From assembly GCA_046582185.1 (NCBI GenBank), contig JAYGEX010000019.1, positions 248,001 through 312,000 on the forward strand: 64,000 nucleotides of DNA, given 5' to 3'. Under the pieces are notes generated by a model. It made no database searches. It worked only from the letters and a program-made list of their open reading frames with translations, and was not told the origin of the DNA. Of this stretch, positions 8,353 through 16,484 are shown in pieces. The number at the start of each line of letters is the position of its first letter. Position 1 is the stretch's first letter. Both the position numbers and the translations under genes were made by a program. Source of the DNA: GCA-002726655 sp046582185. GTDB lineage: Bacteria; Pseudomonadota; Gammaproteobacteria; Pseudomonadales; Azotimanducaceae.

Positions 8353-9486
8353 ATGGCAGCACTAACAGAAGAACAATCCATGATTCGTGATCAGGCGAAG
8401 TCATGGACGACAGAACAGGCACCGGTGGGCAAATTTCGTGAGATGCGGGACAGCGGCATTGATACCAACTTCTTCCCGGATACCTGGGCGGCGATGGTCG
8501 AGATGGGTTGGACCGGTATTATCATTCCTGAACAATATGGCGGCTCGGATCTGGGCTTCCTCACATTCGGGCTAATTCTTGAAGAAACCGGTCGCCAGCT
8601 GACGGCGTCGCCACTCTATGCATCCGCTCTGGTGGGTGCATCTGCAATACTGCTTGGTGGCAACGAAGCGCAAAAACAGGCGGTCCTGCCTGGCATTGTC
8701 GATGGCAGCAAGATATTGACGCTTGCCGTGGAAGAAGGTCCACGGCATGCACCGCAAAAGACGGCGCTCAAGGCCCGGAAGAGCGGCGAAGGCTACAAGC
8801 TGACTGGTACCAAAACCTTTGTGCAAGAAGGCATGTCCGCAACTGACTTTATTGTTGTCGCCAGAACCGGTGGCGCAGTGGGTGATAAGGATGGCATTAC
8901 CATGTTCCTGGTGAACGCGGATGTTGATGGCCTGAGCCGGAACCAGGTGAAGACAGTTGATAGCCGCGGTTATGCGAATCTTGAGTTTGATGGCGTTGAA
9001 GTAAACGCTGATGCTGTACTCGGAACGGTAGATCAAGCCTACCCCGTTCTCGAGGCGATACTGGATCGCGCCAGGGCTGGCATTAGCGCCGAGATGCTCG
9101 GTACGGCTGCCCAGGCATTTGATTTGACCCTTGAGTACCTGAAAACCAGGGTACAGTTTGGCCAGGTTATTGGTTCATTCCAGGCCTTAGGCCATAGAGC
9201 TGCAGGATTGTTTGGTCAAATGGAGCTCTCGCGTTCCTGCTCGGAGGCAGCTCTGCAAGCCATCGATGATGACGAGAATGTTGAGCTAATGGCATCGTTG
9301 TCGAAATGTCGCGTCGGTGAATTTCTGCACGAGATGTCTAACCAACTCATCCAGATTCACGGTGGCATTGGTATGACGGACGAATTTGATGCAGGTTTAT
9401 ATCTGAAACGTGCGCGGACTCTGGAGACCGCATTTGGTAATCGATCATTTCATCGTGATCGATATGCGACCTTGTCGGGGTTCTGA
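8353..9486 (+). CDS. Acyl-CoA dehydrogenase, small subunit type
   Basis: The 377-residue ACAD keeps the fold markers (GWTGIIIPEQYGGSDLGFLTFGLILEETG, TRVQFGQVIGSFQALGHRAAGLFGQMEL, QIHGGIGMTDEFDAGLYLKRAR). It lacks a Glu in the isovaleryl-type or C-terminal catalytic positions, as expected for the partner chain of heteromeric ACADs that completes the FAD site. It pairs with the gene ending at 8341. The stop overlaps a hairpin shared with the convergent VOC gene. The substrate is unknown. Confidence 0.82.
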   Translation: MAALTEEQSMIRDQAKSWTTEQAPVGKFREMRDSGIDTNFFPDTWAAMVEMGWTGIIIPEQYGGSDLGFLTFGLILEETGRQLTASPLYASALVGASAILLGGNEAQKQAVLPGIVDGSKILTLAVEEGPRHAPQKTALKARKSGEGYKLTGTKTFVQEGMSATDFIVVARTGGAVGDKDGITMFLVNADVDGLSRNQVKTVDSRGYANLEFDGVEVNADAVLGTVDQAYPVLEAILDRARAGISAEMLGTAAQAFDLTLEYLKTRVQFGQVIGSFQALGHRAAGLFGQMELSRSCSEAALQAIDDDENVELMASLSKCRVGEFLHEMSNQLIQIHGGIGMTDEFDAGLYLKRARTLETAFGNRSFHRDRYATLSGF

Positions 9487-9508
9487 GCCCTGTATTAAGA
9501 GCTCAGAA
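9481..9508. terminator. Convergent-gene hairpin
   Basis: TTCTGAGC and GCTCAGAA form a perfect 8-bp stem around a 12-nt loop, placed exactly over the ends of the plus-strand ACAD and the minus-strand VOC gene. No clear T-run follows on either strand, so it is a probable but not canonical bidirectional terminator. Confidence 0.4.
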
Positions 9509-10034
9509 TTGAATCGTGGCGTCCGGCGTAGTAGTCCTCGCGGGGTACAAAGGTGGCGTCTTCGCCAAAATTATCCTTAACCCAATCCAGGGCCTTCTCT
9601 TTATCAAGGCTGGCATCCCATGGTTTTCCCTGGGGCTGTGCGATATGCCAGGGTGTATCCCAGAAAACTTCAATGCCATTCCCCTCTGGATCATTGAAGT
9701 AAATAGACAAGGTGTTGCCGTGAGATAGCGGCATGATCTTGATCCCATCGATGCCATCCAGCTGCTGGTTTAAGTCTGTGACGTCCTCAAATTCATCGAC
9801 CCGGAAGGCAAAGTGGTTTACGGAATTACTGGGCTTTATCTCCTGGCGGGTGGTGATCATCGCAATCTGGTGATGCTCATCAGGGTGCTGGCTCAGAAAA
9901 ATAATCTGCGGCTCTTCCTTGCTGCCGAGCGCGCCACGATCGGTGATCGAGAACCCTAAAGTGCCCGTGTAAAACGCCAGCATCTTTTCCAGATCTTTTA
10001 CATATATTACTGCGTGCGACCACTTCAATTGCAT
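9495..10034 (-). CDS. VOC-superfamily protein, catechol-dioxygenase-like
   Basis: The 179-residue protein has one VOC (glyoxalase/bleomycin/dioxygenase) module: SHAVIYVKDLEKMLAFYTGTLGF at the N-terminus, VNHFAFRVDEF in the middle, and YFNDPEGNGIEVFWDTPWHI near residue 120. His7, His79 or nearby and the Glu of IEVFWD would be the metal ligands of a 2-His-1-carboxylate site. Similar single-domain proteins are often labelled biphenyl-2,3-diol dioxygenase. It diverges from the FAH-family gene across a region with paired palindromes, so both may serve one aromatic-ring catabolic step. The substrate is not known. Confidence 0.8.
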   Translation of the reverse strand: MQLKWSHAVIYVKDLEKMLAFYTGTLGFSITDRGALGSKEEPQIIFLSQHPDEHHQIAMITTRQEIKPSNSVNHFAFRVDEFEDVTDLNQQLDGIDGIKIMPLSHGNTLSIYFNDPEGNGIEVFWDTPWHIAQPQGKPWDASLDKEKALDWVKDNFGEDATFVPREDYYAGRHDSILSS

Positions 10035-10126
10035 ATCTCTCTCCTCCTGAGCCCCGAGAACCGGGATAGTATAGCCAACTATGCCAGGGTCAGGGATGAT
10101 CCGGTTCTATGATGATTAAATATTAT

Positions 10127-10175
10127 TGACTGCAGTCATTTAATGAAGCTATCATTATTGACTACAGTCAGTCAA
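10127..10175. promoter_or_regulatory. Paired palindromic operator, TGACTGCAGTCA type
   Basis: A perfect 12-bp palindrome TGACTGCAGTCA (10127-10138) is followed by a near copy TGACTACAGTCA (10159-10170), extended to TTGACTACAGTCAGTCAA. The centres are 32 bp apart, about three helical turns. The pair lies in the divergent region between the VOC gene and the FAH gene and is likely the operator of a dimeric repressor that is not encoded nearby. Confidence 0.65.
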
Positions 10176-10252
10176 TGGATAATCGTGACGATGAGCAAGG
10201 TTAAGGCACCAGGTTAATTTGCGCTGATACCGAACATAAGGAGAAAGATACA

Positions 10253-11122
10253 ATGAAACTAGCAAGCTATTCTACGCCTGACGATGCCACCGTTAAGGTA
10301 GGCCTTGTGCGGGACGGCGAAATTATATCCCTTGCCGACAATGGAATTGAGGGGGATATGATATCTCTGCTTGAGGCAGGACTTGATAACGATGCTATTG
10401 AGGCGGCAACACAAGGAAGGTCGGGGCTGTCCTTATCCTCTGTTACCTTGCATGCACCCGTGCCGCTACCTGGAAAAATCCTGGCTATCGGACTTAACTA
10501 CGGTGATCACATTGCGGAGACCAATTCTAAACCCCCGAAGCACCAGATGTGGTTTAACAAACAAAGAAACTGCGCAAACGGCCCTTACGGTGATATCAAC
10601 TTGCCTGTTGTCTCTGACAAGCTCGACTATGAAGCCGAACTTTGTCTGGTGATCAGCAAGCGCTGTAAGCATGTTCCCACAGAGCGCGCCCATGAAGTTA
10701 TTGGCGGTTATTTCTGTGGCAACGATGTCAGCGTAAGAGATTGGCAGATTCGCGTTCCTACCTTCCAGATCGGTAAGTCATTTGATACCCACGGACCGAT
10801 GGGTCCATGGCTGGTGACCCCGGATGAAGTGGGAGACCCCCATGACCTCGACATCGTGTGCACGGTGAACGGCGAAGAACGGCAAAATTCCAATACTAAA
10901 CACCTAATCTTTGACTGCTTCGATGCCATCGCACACTTGAGCCAGTCATTCACGCTCGACGTTGGAGATGTCCTGTTTATGGGTACGCCCAGTGGCGTTG
11001 GCGTTGCCATGAAGCCGCCCTCATATATGAAAGCCGGTGATATTGTGCGAGTTGAAATTGAGAAGCTGGGTTATATCGAGAATACAGTCGTTCCTGAAAA
11101 CGGTGAGACTGTTATTGGTTAA
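10253..11122 (+). CDS. Fumarylacetoacetate hydrolase family protein
   Basis: The 289-residue protein has the FAH fold: an N-terminal cap (MKLASYSTPDDATVKVGLVRDGEI), then LAIGLNYGDHIAE, DYEAELCLVISKRC (acidic metal ligands), GYFCGNDVSVRDWQ, KSFDTHGPMGPWLV, and a C-terminal GDVLFMGTPSGVG. Relatives hydrolyse or decarboxylate acylpyruvates and 2-oxo-hept-3-ene-dioate in the cytoplasm. A strong AGGAGA ribosome site precedes the ATG. The shared operator with the VOC gene suggests a meta-cleavage-like pathway, but which one cannot be told. Confidence 0.88.
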   Translation: MKLASYSTPDDATVKVGLVRDGEIISLADNGIEGDMISLLEAGLDNDAIEAATQGRSGLSLSSVTLHAPVPLPGKILAIGLNYGDHIAETNSKPPKHQMWFNKQRNCANGPYGDINLPVVSDKLDYEAELCLVISKRCKHVPTERAHEVIGGYFCGNDVSVRDWQIRVPTFQIGKSFDTHGPMGPWLVTPDEVGDPHDLDIVCTVNGEERQNSNTKHLIFDCFDAIAHLSQSFTLDVGDVLFMGTPSGVGVAMKPPSYMKAGDIVRVEIEKLGYIENTVVPENGETVIG

Positions 11123-11158
11123 ATATTCCTTAGTTATAGATCACGAAAATGCCTGATC

Positions 11159-11179
11159 AGGGAATCCGGGGCATTCCCT
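11159..11179. terminator. Hairpin between convergent genes
   Basis: AGGGAAT and ATTCCCT form a perfect 7-bp stem with a GC-rich 7-nt loop in the 71-bp gap between the FAH gene (plus) and the epimerase gene (minus). There is no T-run, so function as a terminator is only inferred from placement. Confidence 0.35.
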
Positions 11180-11193
11180 AAAGTTAAAGAGAC

Positions 11194-12105
11194 CTAAAAG
11201 GTAAAGAGCTCCCCGAACTTCTCAATGTCTTCGACCATGGTGGTTTCCCCAGGCAGCATGTGAGCCAGTCTTGGGTCACATGCCATGGTCAGGTCTTTCA
11301 TGGGAATGTGCTGATCGACGAAAATTGTTTCAAGGTCCGGGTAGAGTGTCTTCAAAGCATCGACCATGTCATTGAATGACATGGTTCGATGAGACAGATT
11401 GTAGACGTCTGATGCCATTTCATTGAGCGCGATCTGCGCAAGTACTTCCACCGTTCGGAATAGGCTGATGTAACTTAGCGCGTGACTCGGATCGCCGTGA
11501 ATTGCAATGCGATTTTTGAAATGCGCATCGAAGATCAACTGATTGAGATTGGTTTCAATTCTGAGGTTTTTTGAATAACCGTATACGTTTGCCAGCCTGA
11601 TAATCTGCACTGGCAATTTTTCCATGAGCCGTAATACGTGATCTTCGCCGCGCATCTTCGAGATGCTGTAAAAGCTGTTGGGTACGCGTGGGTGGTCAGC
11701 TGATGTAACTTCGCCTTCACCATAGACTGTTTGGCTGCTGAGGTAGATCAGGCGTCCGATGTTCAGGTCTTCCGCTGTGTATACAATCTCCGCCGTACCC
11801 CAATTGTTGGTTTGCTCGAAGTCATGGGCGTTTTGATCGGCATAGGGCGTTTCGACTTTCGCTGCCAGGTGATAGACGACGTCCATACCTTCCATGTGTT
11901 TTCGCAGGCTGCGCGAATCGAGGATGTCGGCCTGAATAAACCTGACGTTGTTGCCCGGTATTTTTCGAAACCCTGTAAAGAGATTGTAGTTACCCTTGCA
12001 CAGATTGTCATAAACCAGGATATCGTCGACACCAGGTTCAGCAGAGAGCCGATAAACCAGCTCGTTGCCGATGTAGCCGGCGCCGCCGATAATCATCACT
12101 TTCAT
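11194..12105 (-). CDS. NAD-dependent epimerase/dehydratase (extended SDR)
   Basis: The 303-residue protein opens with a Rossmann MKVMIIGGAGYIGNELVYRL, has an aspartate-ended second strand (ILVYDNL), and shows the Y-x-x-x-K active site as YSISKMRGE with an upstream SSQTVYGE. It is an extended SDR of the nucleotide-sugar epimerase/dehydratase type. Its ATG overlaps the TGA of the CysH-like gene (ATGA), so the pair is translationally coupled. The partnership suggests a sugar or sulfur-containing metabolite pathway rather than ordinary cell-wall sugar supply, but that is inference. Confidence 0.85.
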   Translation of the reverse strand: MKVMIIGGAGYIGNELVYRLSAEPGVDDILVYDNLCKGNYNLFTGFRKIPGNNVRFIQADILDSRSLRKHMEGMDVVYHLAAKVETPYADQNAHDFEQTNNWGTAEIVYTAEDLNIGRLIYLSSQTVYGEGEVTSADHPRVPNSFYSISKMRGEDHVLRLMEKLPVQIIRLANVYGYSKNLRIETNLNQLIFDAHFKNRIAIHGDPSHALSYISLFRTVEVLAQIALNEMASDVYNLSHRTMSFNDMVDALKTLYPDLETIFVDQHIPMKDLTMACDPRLAHMLPGETTMVEDIEKFGELFTF

Positions 12106-12797
12106 GATGCTTTATCCGTGAGCAGCGTTGTGTTGAGTCCGCACTCGGTCTTGTTCATACCAAACCAGCGTGAGTTGCGTTCATTTCCTTCACCAAATGC
12201 CATAGATGTGCAGGGCTCGCAACCGATGCTCATGTAACCCTTTGCCTCAAGCGGATGTTCCGGCAAGTCGTGAACCTTGCGGTAGTAGTACACCATTCTG
12301 GTATCCCAATTCAGCATCGGGTGGTATCGCCTGCAGTTAAAAGATGCCTCTTCTTCCTCTGCCATCCCAGCTCTAACAGAACTTTGGTCGGCTCGTATGC
12401 CATTAATCCATATATCGTGCGCCATCAAAATGGGCTCAAGTGGCGCCACCTTGTTTAAATAACAACAATGATCCGGATCGGAGGTGTAGAAAAATCGGCC
12501 GGCGTTATCCATCTGCTGGATCTTGGGCACTTCAGGGCGAAGCCTGATTATATTTAAGCCGAGCTCGTCGCCGAGCCGATCAGCGAACTGGATAGTTTCC
12601 GGAAACAGAAACCCGGTATTGGTGTAATAGACAGGAATGTCTCGATTAACCCGGCTGATCATATGGAGTAGGGGTAAACTCTGGGACTGGAACGAGCAGG
12701 TGGCAAAGATTTTTTTGCCATCATCAAGGTAGCCGTGAAGCTTGTCGACAATCGCGTCGGCCTTGGTTTCCAGATCAAGTTTATCGAGTATTTGCAT
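12102..12797 (-). CDS. CysH-like phosphoadenylyl/adenylyl-sulfate reductase family protein
   Basis: The 231-residue protein shows the PP-loop reductase signature: the CC pair in DPDHCCYLNKVAPL (residues about 110-123), GIRADQSSVRA, RRYHPMLNWD, the C-x-x-C in YMSIGCEPCT, and a C-terminal RWFGMNKTECGLN. The CC...CxxC set would bind a [4Fe-4S] cluster as in assimilatory APS reductases. The final catalytic Cys is in ECGLN instead of the common ECGIH. It could be the assimilatory enzyme, but tight coupling to an epimerase and the absence of other cys genes leave room for a specialised role. Confidence 0.82.
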   Translation of the reverse strand: MQILDKLDLETKADAIVDKLHGYLDDGKKIFATCSFQSQSLPLLHMISRVNRDIPVYYTNTGFLFPETIQFADRLGDELGLNIIRLRPEVPKIQQMDNAGRFFYTSDPDHCCYLNKVAPLEPILMAHDIWINGIRADQSSVRAGMAEEEEASFNCRRYHPMLNWDTRMVYYYRKVHDLPEHPLEAKGYMSIGCEPCTSMAFGEGNERNSRWFGMNKTECGLNTTLLTDKAS

Positions 12798-12958
12798 CTA
12801 AACCATCTCACCATGCAGGATAATTAGGATGGGATTCTACAAGGGTTGACTGGCGTGCATTAGACGACTTCGTTCGTTGCTTATATAACAATGGTCTAGA
12901 TGGTGCGCAAGGTTCTGCCGCGAATACAATGCCGCGGCGCGAATTTTTAGGCTATATT

Positions 12959-14794
12959 TTACGAGGCGCGATAGAACAGTGGATACAAAGGTTTATCTCC
13001 ACTGGCGGGTAAGTCCACAGGTTTGTCATTCACTGCGCTCATGCTGTAAGGCAGCTCCAGGGGCAGGCAGCCCTTGGCTAATTCAGGATGTGTCACTACG
13101 TCCGCCACGGCAAAATCATCTGCGCCAAACTCAACAATGATGCCGGCGACAAAGTCCTTAATACTAGATAACACAGCTGGCCGGTCCATATTCATGACCA
13201 GGATTACAGGGGCTTCTGCACTCAGGGATGCCAACAGATCATATTCATCTGAGCCGGGTTTGAAATCCAGGTCGCCCTCATGTTGCATCGACCCGAAGAA
13301 AAATTCCGGGTGCAGGGTCTGAAATGGCGTTTGCAACCTGACGATGGCGACGTCCGCCTCGTCTACATTGGGCACCACTTCTACTTCGCTGAATGCGTCT
13401 GCCGCGACACCATGCAGGTAGACTCGTTGCCCTTGTATTGACTTGAACCCTTCTACGATAACCATGGCGTTGCGTTGGCACTGTTCTGCCAGCTCGATAA
13501 ATTCCTCTTTGCCCACCAGTTGCTCCGCCATTGAGGCATCAACGAAAGGATCTTCGAATAGGCCGAGCTTGAATTTCTCAATAAGGATTCGGCGCGCAGA
13601 GTGATCGATAAGCGTCTCGTCAATCAATCCCTCTTCAAGCGCTGTAAAAACAATCGCGGGTTCGTCTTCGCCACCTAACTGATCCACACCAGCGAGCATA
13701 GATTTGGCAACGCGCTGCGCCGGTGTTAATTCTTCGACTCCCCAGCACATGGCAATGGTCGCCGGTGTTTGTCTGGGATTTCCTGTGAGAGTTTCACGCG
13801 TGGCATCGCGGTAGATCGCCCAGTCGGACAGGACGACCCCTTTAAATTGTTTTTCACCGCGCAATAGATCTGTGATCAGGTAGCGATTAAAGCCTGCGCC
13901 AACGTCCTCCATGGCAGAACCATCGGGGCCATTGCAACGTAATATATTGTAGGTCGGCATAAGGCCGGAAACACCTGCTTCGAAGGCGCCATCAAATGCC
14001 TGTATATGTTTCTGCAAAGTATCCCAGCTGAGTTCAGCATAACGTCCATAGGAATTGTGACCATCAAAGCCGTCAACTGCGGCGCCATATCCCACCCAGT
14101 GTTTAACCACACAGGCAACGCCTGATTTATCGACGCCGGTATCACTACCTTGCAAGCCTTGAATATAAGCCTGCACCAGCTGATTAACCAACACCGGATC
14201 TTCACCAAAAGTACCGTTGATACGCGGCCACTTGGGTGATGTTGCCAGATCTGCCATCGGCGATAGTGCCATCTGAATGCCTACTGCCCGATATTCCTGA
14301 CGGGCAATATCTGCAAATTGTTTCATCAGTTGGGTATCGCGCAGTGCAGCCATACCGAGCGCCTCGGGCCACACAGAAAAACCACTGGAGCGTAAACTTG
14401 CTCCGGTCGTAAATTGAAAATGATGCCTTGGGTCTGTACTGACCGTAACTGGAATGCCGAGCCGGGTCTCTGCTGCAATTTTTTGCAAACGATTATTCTG
14501 GGCAGCGAGGGCTGATGGTGCGATGCCTAGCCTGGTAATCATGTGATTGATATGCCGTTTGGCAATAAGATCCTCAATGCCGGCCTGATCATATTCTGAG
14601 CCGATGCCTAGCTCACCCAGAGGGCCATCGGTAAAAGCGGTACCATGAAAGAGCAGACCTATCTTTTCTTCAAGGGTCATTCGTTGAAGCAGGTCGTCGC
14701 TGCGTATGTGGGCATCAAGGCGCCAGTCCTCGAAAGGCGCCAACACACCATCATGATCCAGATCGCGAAATTCAAGACCATCTATTTTTAGCAT
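12959..14794 (-). CDS. Glycoside hydrolase family 3 protein
   Basis: The 611-residue protein has the GH3 N-terminal barrel (MTLEEKIGLLFHG, NRLQKIAAETRLGIPVTVSTDPRHH, WPRINGTFGEDPVLV, CVVKHWVGYGA with the K-H pair, and GVVLSDW with the likely nucleophile Asp). A C-terminal domain follows, with dissected alpha/beta features near VILVMNMDRPAVL. No signal peptide is seen, so it should act in the cytosol on imported glucosides. It opens with a calcium-loop-like GLEFRDLDHDGVLAPFED. The neighbouring MFS gene lies downstream on the same strand order but is not clearly sugar-specific. Confidence 0.88.
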   Translation of the reverse strand: MLKIDGLEFRDLDHDGVLAPFEDWRLDAHIRSDDLLQRMTLEEKIGLLFHGTAFTDGPLGELGIGSEYDQAGIEDLIAKRHINHMITRLGIAPSALAAQNNRLQKIAAETRLGIPVTVSTDPRHHFQFTTGASLRSSGFSVWPEALGMAALRDTQLMKQFADIARQEYRAVGIQMALSPMADLATSPKWPRINGTFGEDPVLVNQLVQAYIQGLQGSDTGVDKSGVACVVKHWVGYGAAVDGFDGHNSYGRYAELSWDTLQKHIQAFDGAFEAGVSGLMPTYNILRCNGPDGSAMEDVGAGFNRYLITDLLRGEKQFKGVVLSDWAIYRDATRETLTGNPRQTPATIAMCWGVEELTPAQRVAKSMLAGVDQLGGEDEPAIVFTALEEGLIDETLIDHSARRILIEKFKLGLFEDPFVDASMAEQLVGKEEFIELAEQCQRNAMVIVEGFKSIQGQRVYLHGVAADAFSEVEVVPNVDEADVAIVRLQTPFQTLHPEFFFGSMQHEGDLDFKPGSDEYDLLASLSAEAPVILVMNMDRPAVLSSIKDFVAGIIVEFGADDFAVADVVTHPELAKGCLPLELPYSMSAVNDKPVDLPASGDKPLYPLFYRAS

Positions 14795-14888
14795 GAGCGT
14801 GCCAATTTATTCATGGAGAACGCAGCTTAACAGGACCATAACGGCATGTAGTTGTGTCTGGACGATGCCCTTTGACTTTTGTTGTTTT

Positions 14889-16220
14889 CTAGTCTGGGGC
14901 AGCAGCCAGATCCTCACGCAGGTTTTTGGATGCGAGATAGAAGTGACAGGCCGACCAGAACATAATTGGCGGGATGATATATAACATGGCCTGACGCAGT
15001 GAATCATCACCGAAGCTGGTTGCTAGCGAATCGCTCAAGAGGCCAATTGACCACGGTCCAATACCCAGGCCAATGATATTCAGAATGAGAAACAATATGG
15101 CAGAAGCTGTGGCTCTCATGCGCAAACCCACCAGGCCATGGGTAGTTGCGATGGTATTGCCCAGATAAACATTGAACAATAAGCCGGGGACCACGGATAA
15201 GGCCAGTGCTGTGTAGGCATCATCAACCAGATAGACTGCCGCCATAAATGGTACGCAGATAAATCCAGTGATAGAGGGTAGCCAGACATACCAGCGCTTG
15301 TCCCTGGGGGCTAGTCTGTCCGCAAGCAGTCCGCCGCAAAGTACGCCAATGGCGCCGCCAAGTCCGATGATTAATGCCAGCCAGGTGCCCAGTTCGCCGG
15401 TAGTCATGTTGTGGCTGCGTATAAAAAATGACGCTGTCCAGTTGCTGGTGCTGTAACCCGCAAAAGCGTTAAGCGCGGCTGCCATTGCCATATGTCGAAA
15501 TGACACGCGGCTCCAGAGGACGTTAAGAACGACCTTAAATGGAACGCTTTCCGCTGACACCTGCCTGTTTTCTGATAATCCTCGAATAGGTTCTGCGAGG
15601 GTCATGCGAACGAGGATGGCCAGGAGAATACCTGGCGCACCAACTACCATAAAGGCTACCCGCCAGCCAAAATATTCGTTCAACCAGCCACCGAGCAAGA
15701 AGCCGAACAGGATGCCAATGTTAACGCCGGTTGAATAAAAAGAGATTGCGCTGGCTCTTGACTCGGGCGGAAATATGTCAGAAATCAATGAGTGCGAAGG
15801 GGGGCTGCCGCCAGCCTCTCCAACGCCGACGCCTACACGGGCCATCAGTAGTTGTGAGTAGTTTTGCACAAAGCCGCTAAGCGCTGTCATGAAGCTCCAT
15901 AAGCCCACTGACATTGCAATTATATTGCGCCGATTCGCTCTGTCTGCCCATCTGGCGATAGGAATGCCAGCAGTGACGTAAAATACGGCGAAGGCGAATC
16001 CGGTCAGTAGCCCGAGTTGACTATCTGAAAGACTAAGGTCGGCCTTGATTGATTCCTGCAATATCGCGAGTAACTGTCGATCAATAAAGTTGAAGCTATA
16101 GACAATCGTGAGGAGAACTAATGCGTAGTACTTAGCGCCCGCACTTGCATAGCGGTTGGCTTCGTCGACGTCTTCCCCGGTATCTATTACCCCTGGGGCT
16201 GGCTCACTTGTTTCGCTCAT
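14889..16220 (-). CDS. MFS transporter, spinster-like
   Basis: The 443-residue protein has about 12 hydrophobic helices. The first-half MFS loop motif is seen as GIPIARWADRANRRNIIAMSVGLWSF, and the GVGVGEAGGSPPSHSLISDIFP segment with ESRASAISFYSTGVNIG is typical of the spinster-like branch. It begins with a hydrophilic 30-residue cytosolic tail. Family members move sphingolipids or aromatic or other organic anions; the cargo is unknown here. It is transcribed away from the dikinase gene at 16485, with a 15-bp tandem repeat between them. Confidence 0.85.
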   Translation of the reverse strand: MSETSEPAPGVIDTGEDVDEANRYASAGAKYYALVLLTIVYSFNFIDRQLLAILQESIKADLSLSDSQLGLLTGFAFAVFYVTAGIPIARWADRANRRNIIAMSVGLWSFMTALSGFVQNYSQLLMARVGVGVGEAGGSPPSHSLISDIFPPESRASAISFYSTGVNIGILFGFLLGGWLNEYFGWRVAFMVVGAPGILLAILVRMTLAEPIRGLSENRQVSAESVPFKVVLNVLWSRVSFRHMAMAAALNAFAGYSTSNWTASFFIRSHNMTTGELGTWLALIIGLGGAIGVLCGGLLADRLAPRDKRWYVWLPSITGFICVPFMAAVYLVDDAYTALALSVVPGLLFNVYLGNTIATTHGLVGLRMRATASAILFLILNIIGLGIGPWSIGLLSDSLATSFGDDSLRQAMLYIIPPIMFWSACHFYLASKNLREDLAAAPD

Positions 16221-16270
16221 GAAAACAGTACTCTTATTATTATTGTTGTTACTATTTGCTTCGAACAGAT

Positions 16271-16330
16271 GAGATCACTCTCTTTGAGATCGCTCTCCTT
16301 GAGATCACTCTCTTTGAGATCAATTCCCTG
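16271..16330. repeat. Four 15-bp tandem repeats in a divergent intergenic region
   Basis: GAGATCACTCTCTTT is repeated with small changes four times (16271-16285, 16286-16300, 16301-16315, and a degenerate copy 16316-16330). The array sits in the 264-bp gap between the MFS gene and the dikinase gene and could affect promoter spacing. No other feature is visible in this gap. Confidence 0.8.
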
Positions 16331-16484
16331 CCGGGCTTCAAATTAGTCGCTTGGTTCATATCCGCTGGAAATTTCAGGATACGTCAAGAGAAAGAATAAA
16401 GCACATTTCCCTAATGAACTTCAAGTAGGGTAGAGGAACGCTTGCCGGAGCCGGTAGCGCGCGATATCAACCAACAAGGTGCCT

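Noticed and set aside
12102..12797. A phage or DNA-modification (Dnd/Ssp) CysH homologue
   Set aside because: No other dnd or ssp genes are nearby and the Fe-S motif matches assimilatory reductases; the epimerase partner does not fit a DNA phosphorothioation locus.
16271..16330. CRISPR-like direct repeat array
   Set aside because: Units are 15 bp with no spacers between them and no cas gene nearby, so it is a simple tandem repeat.
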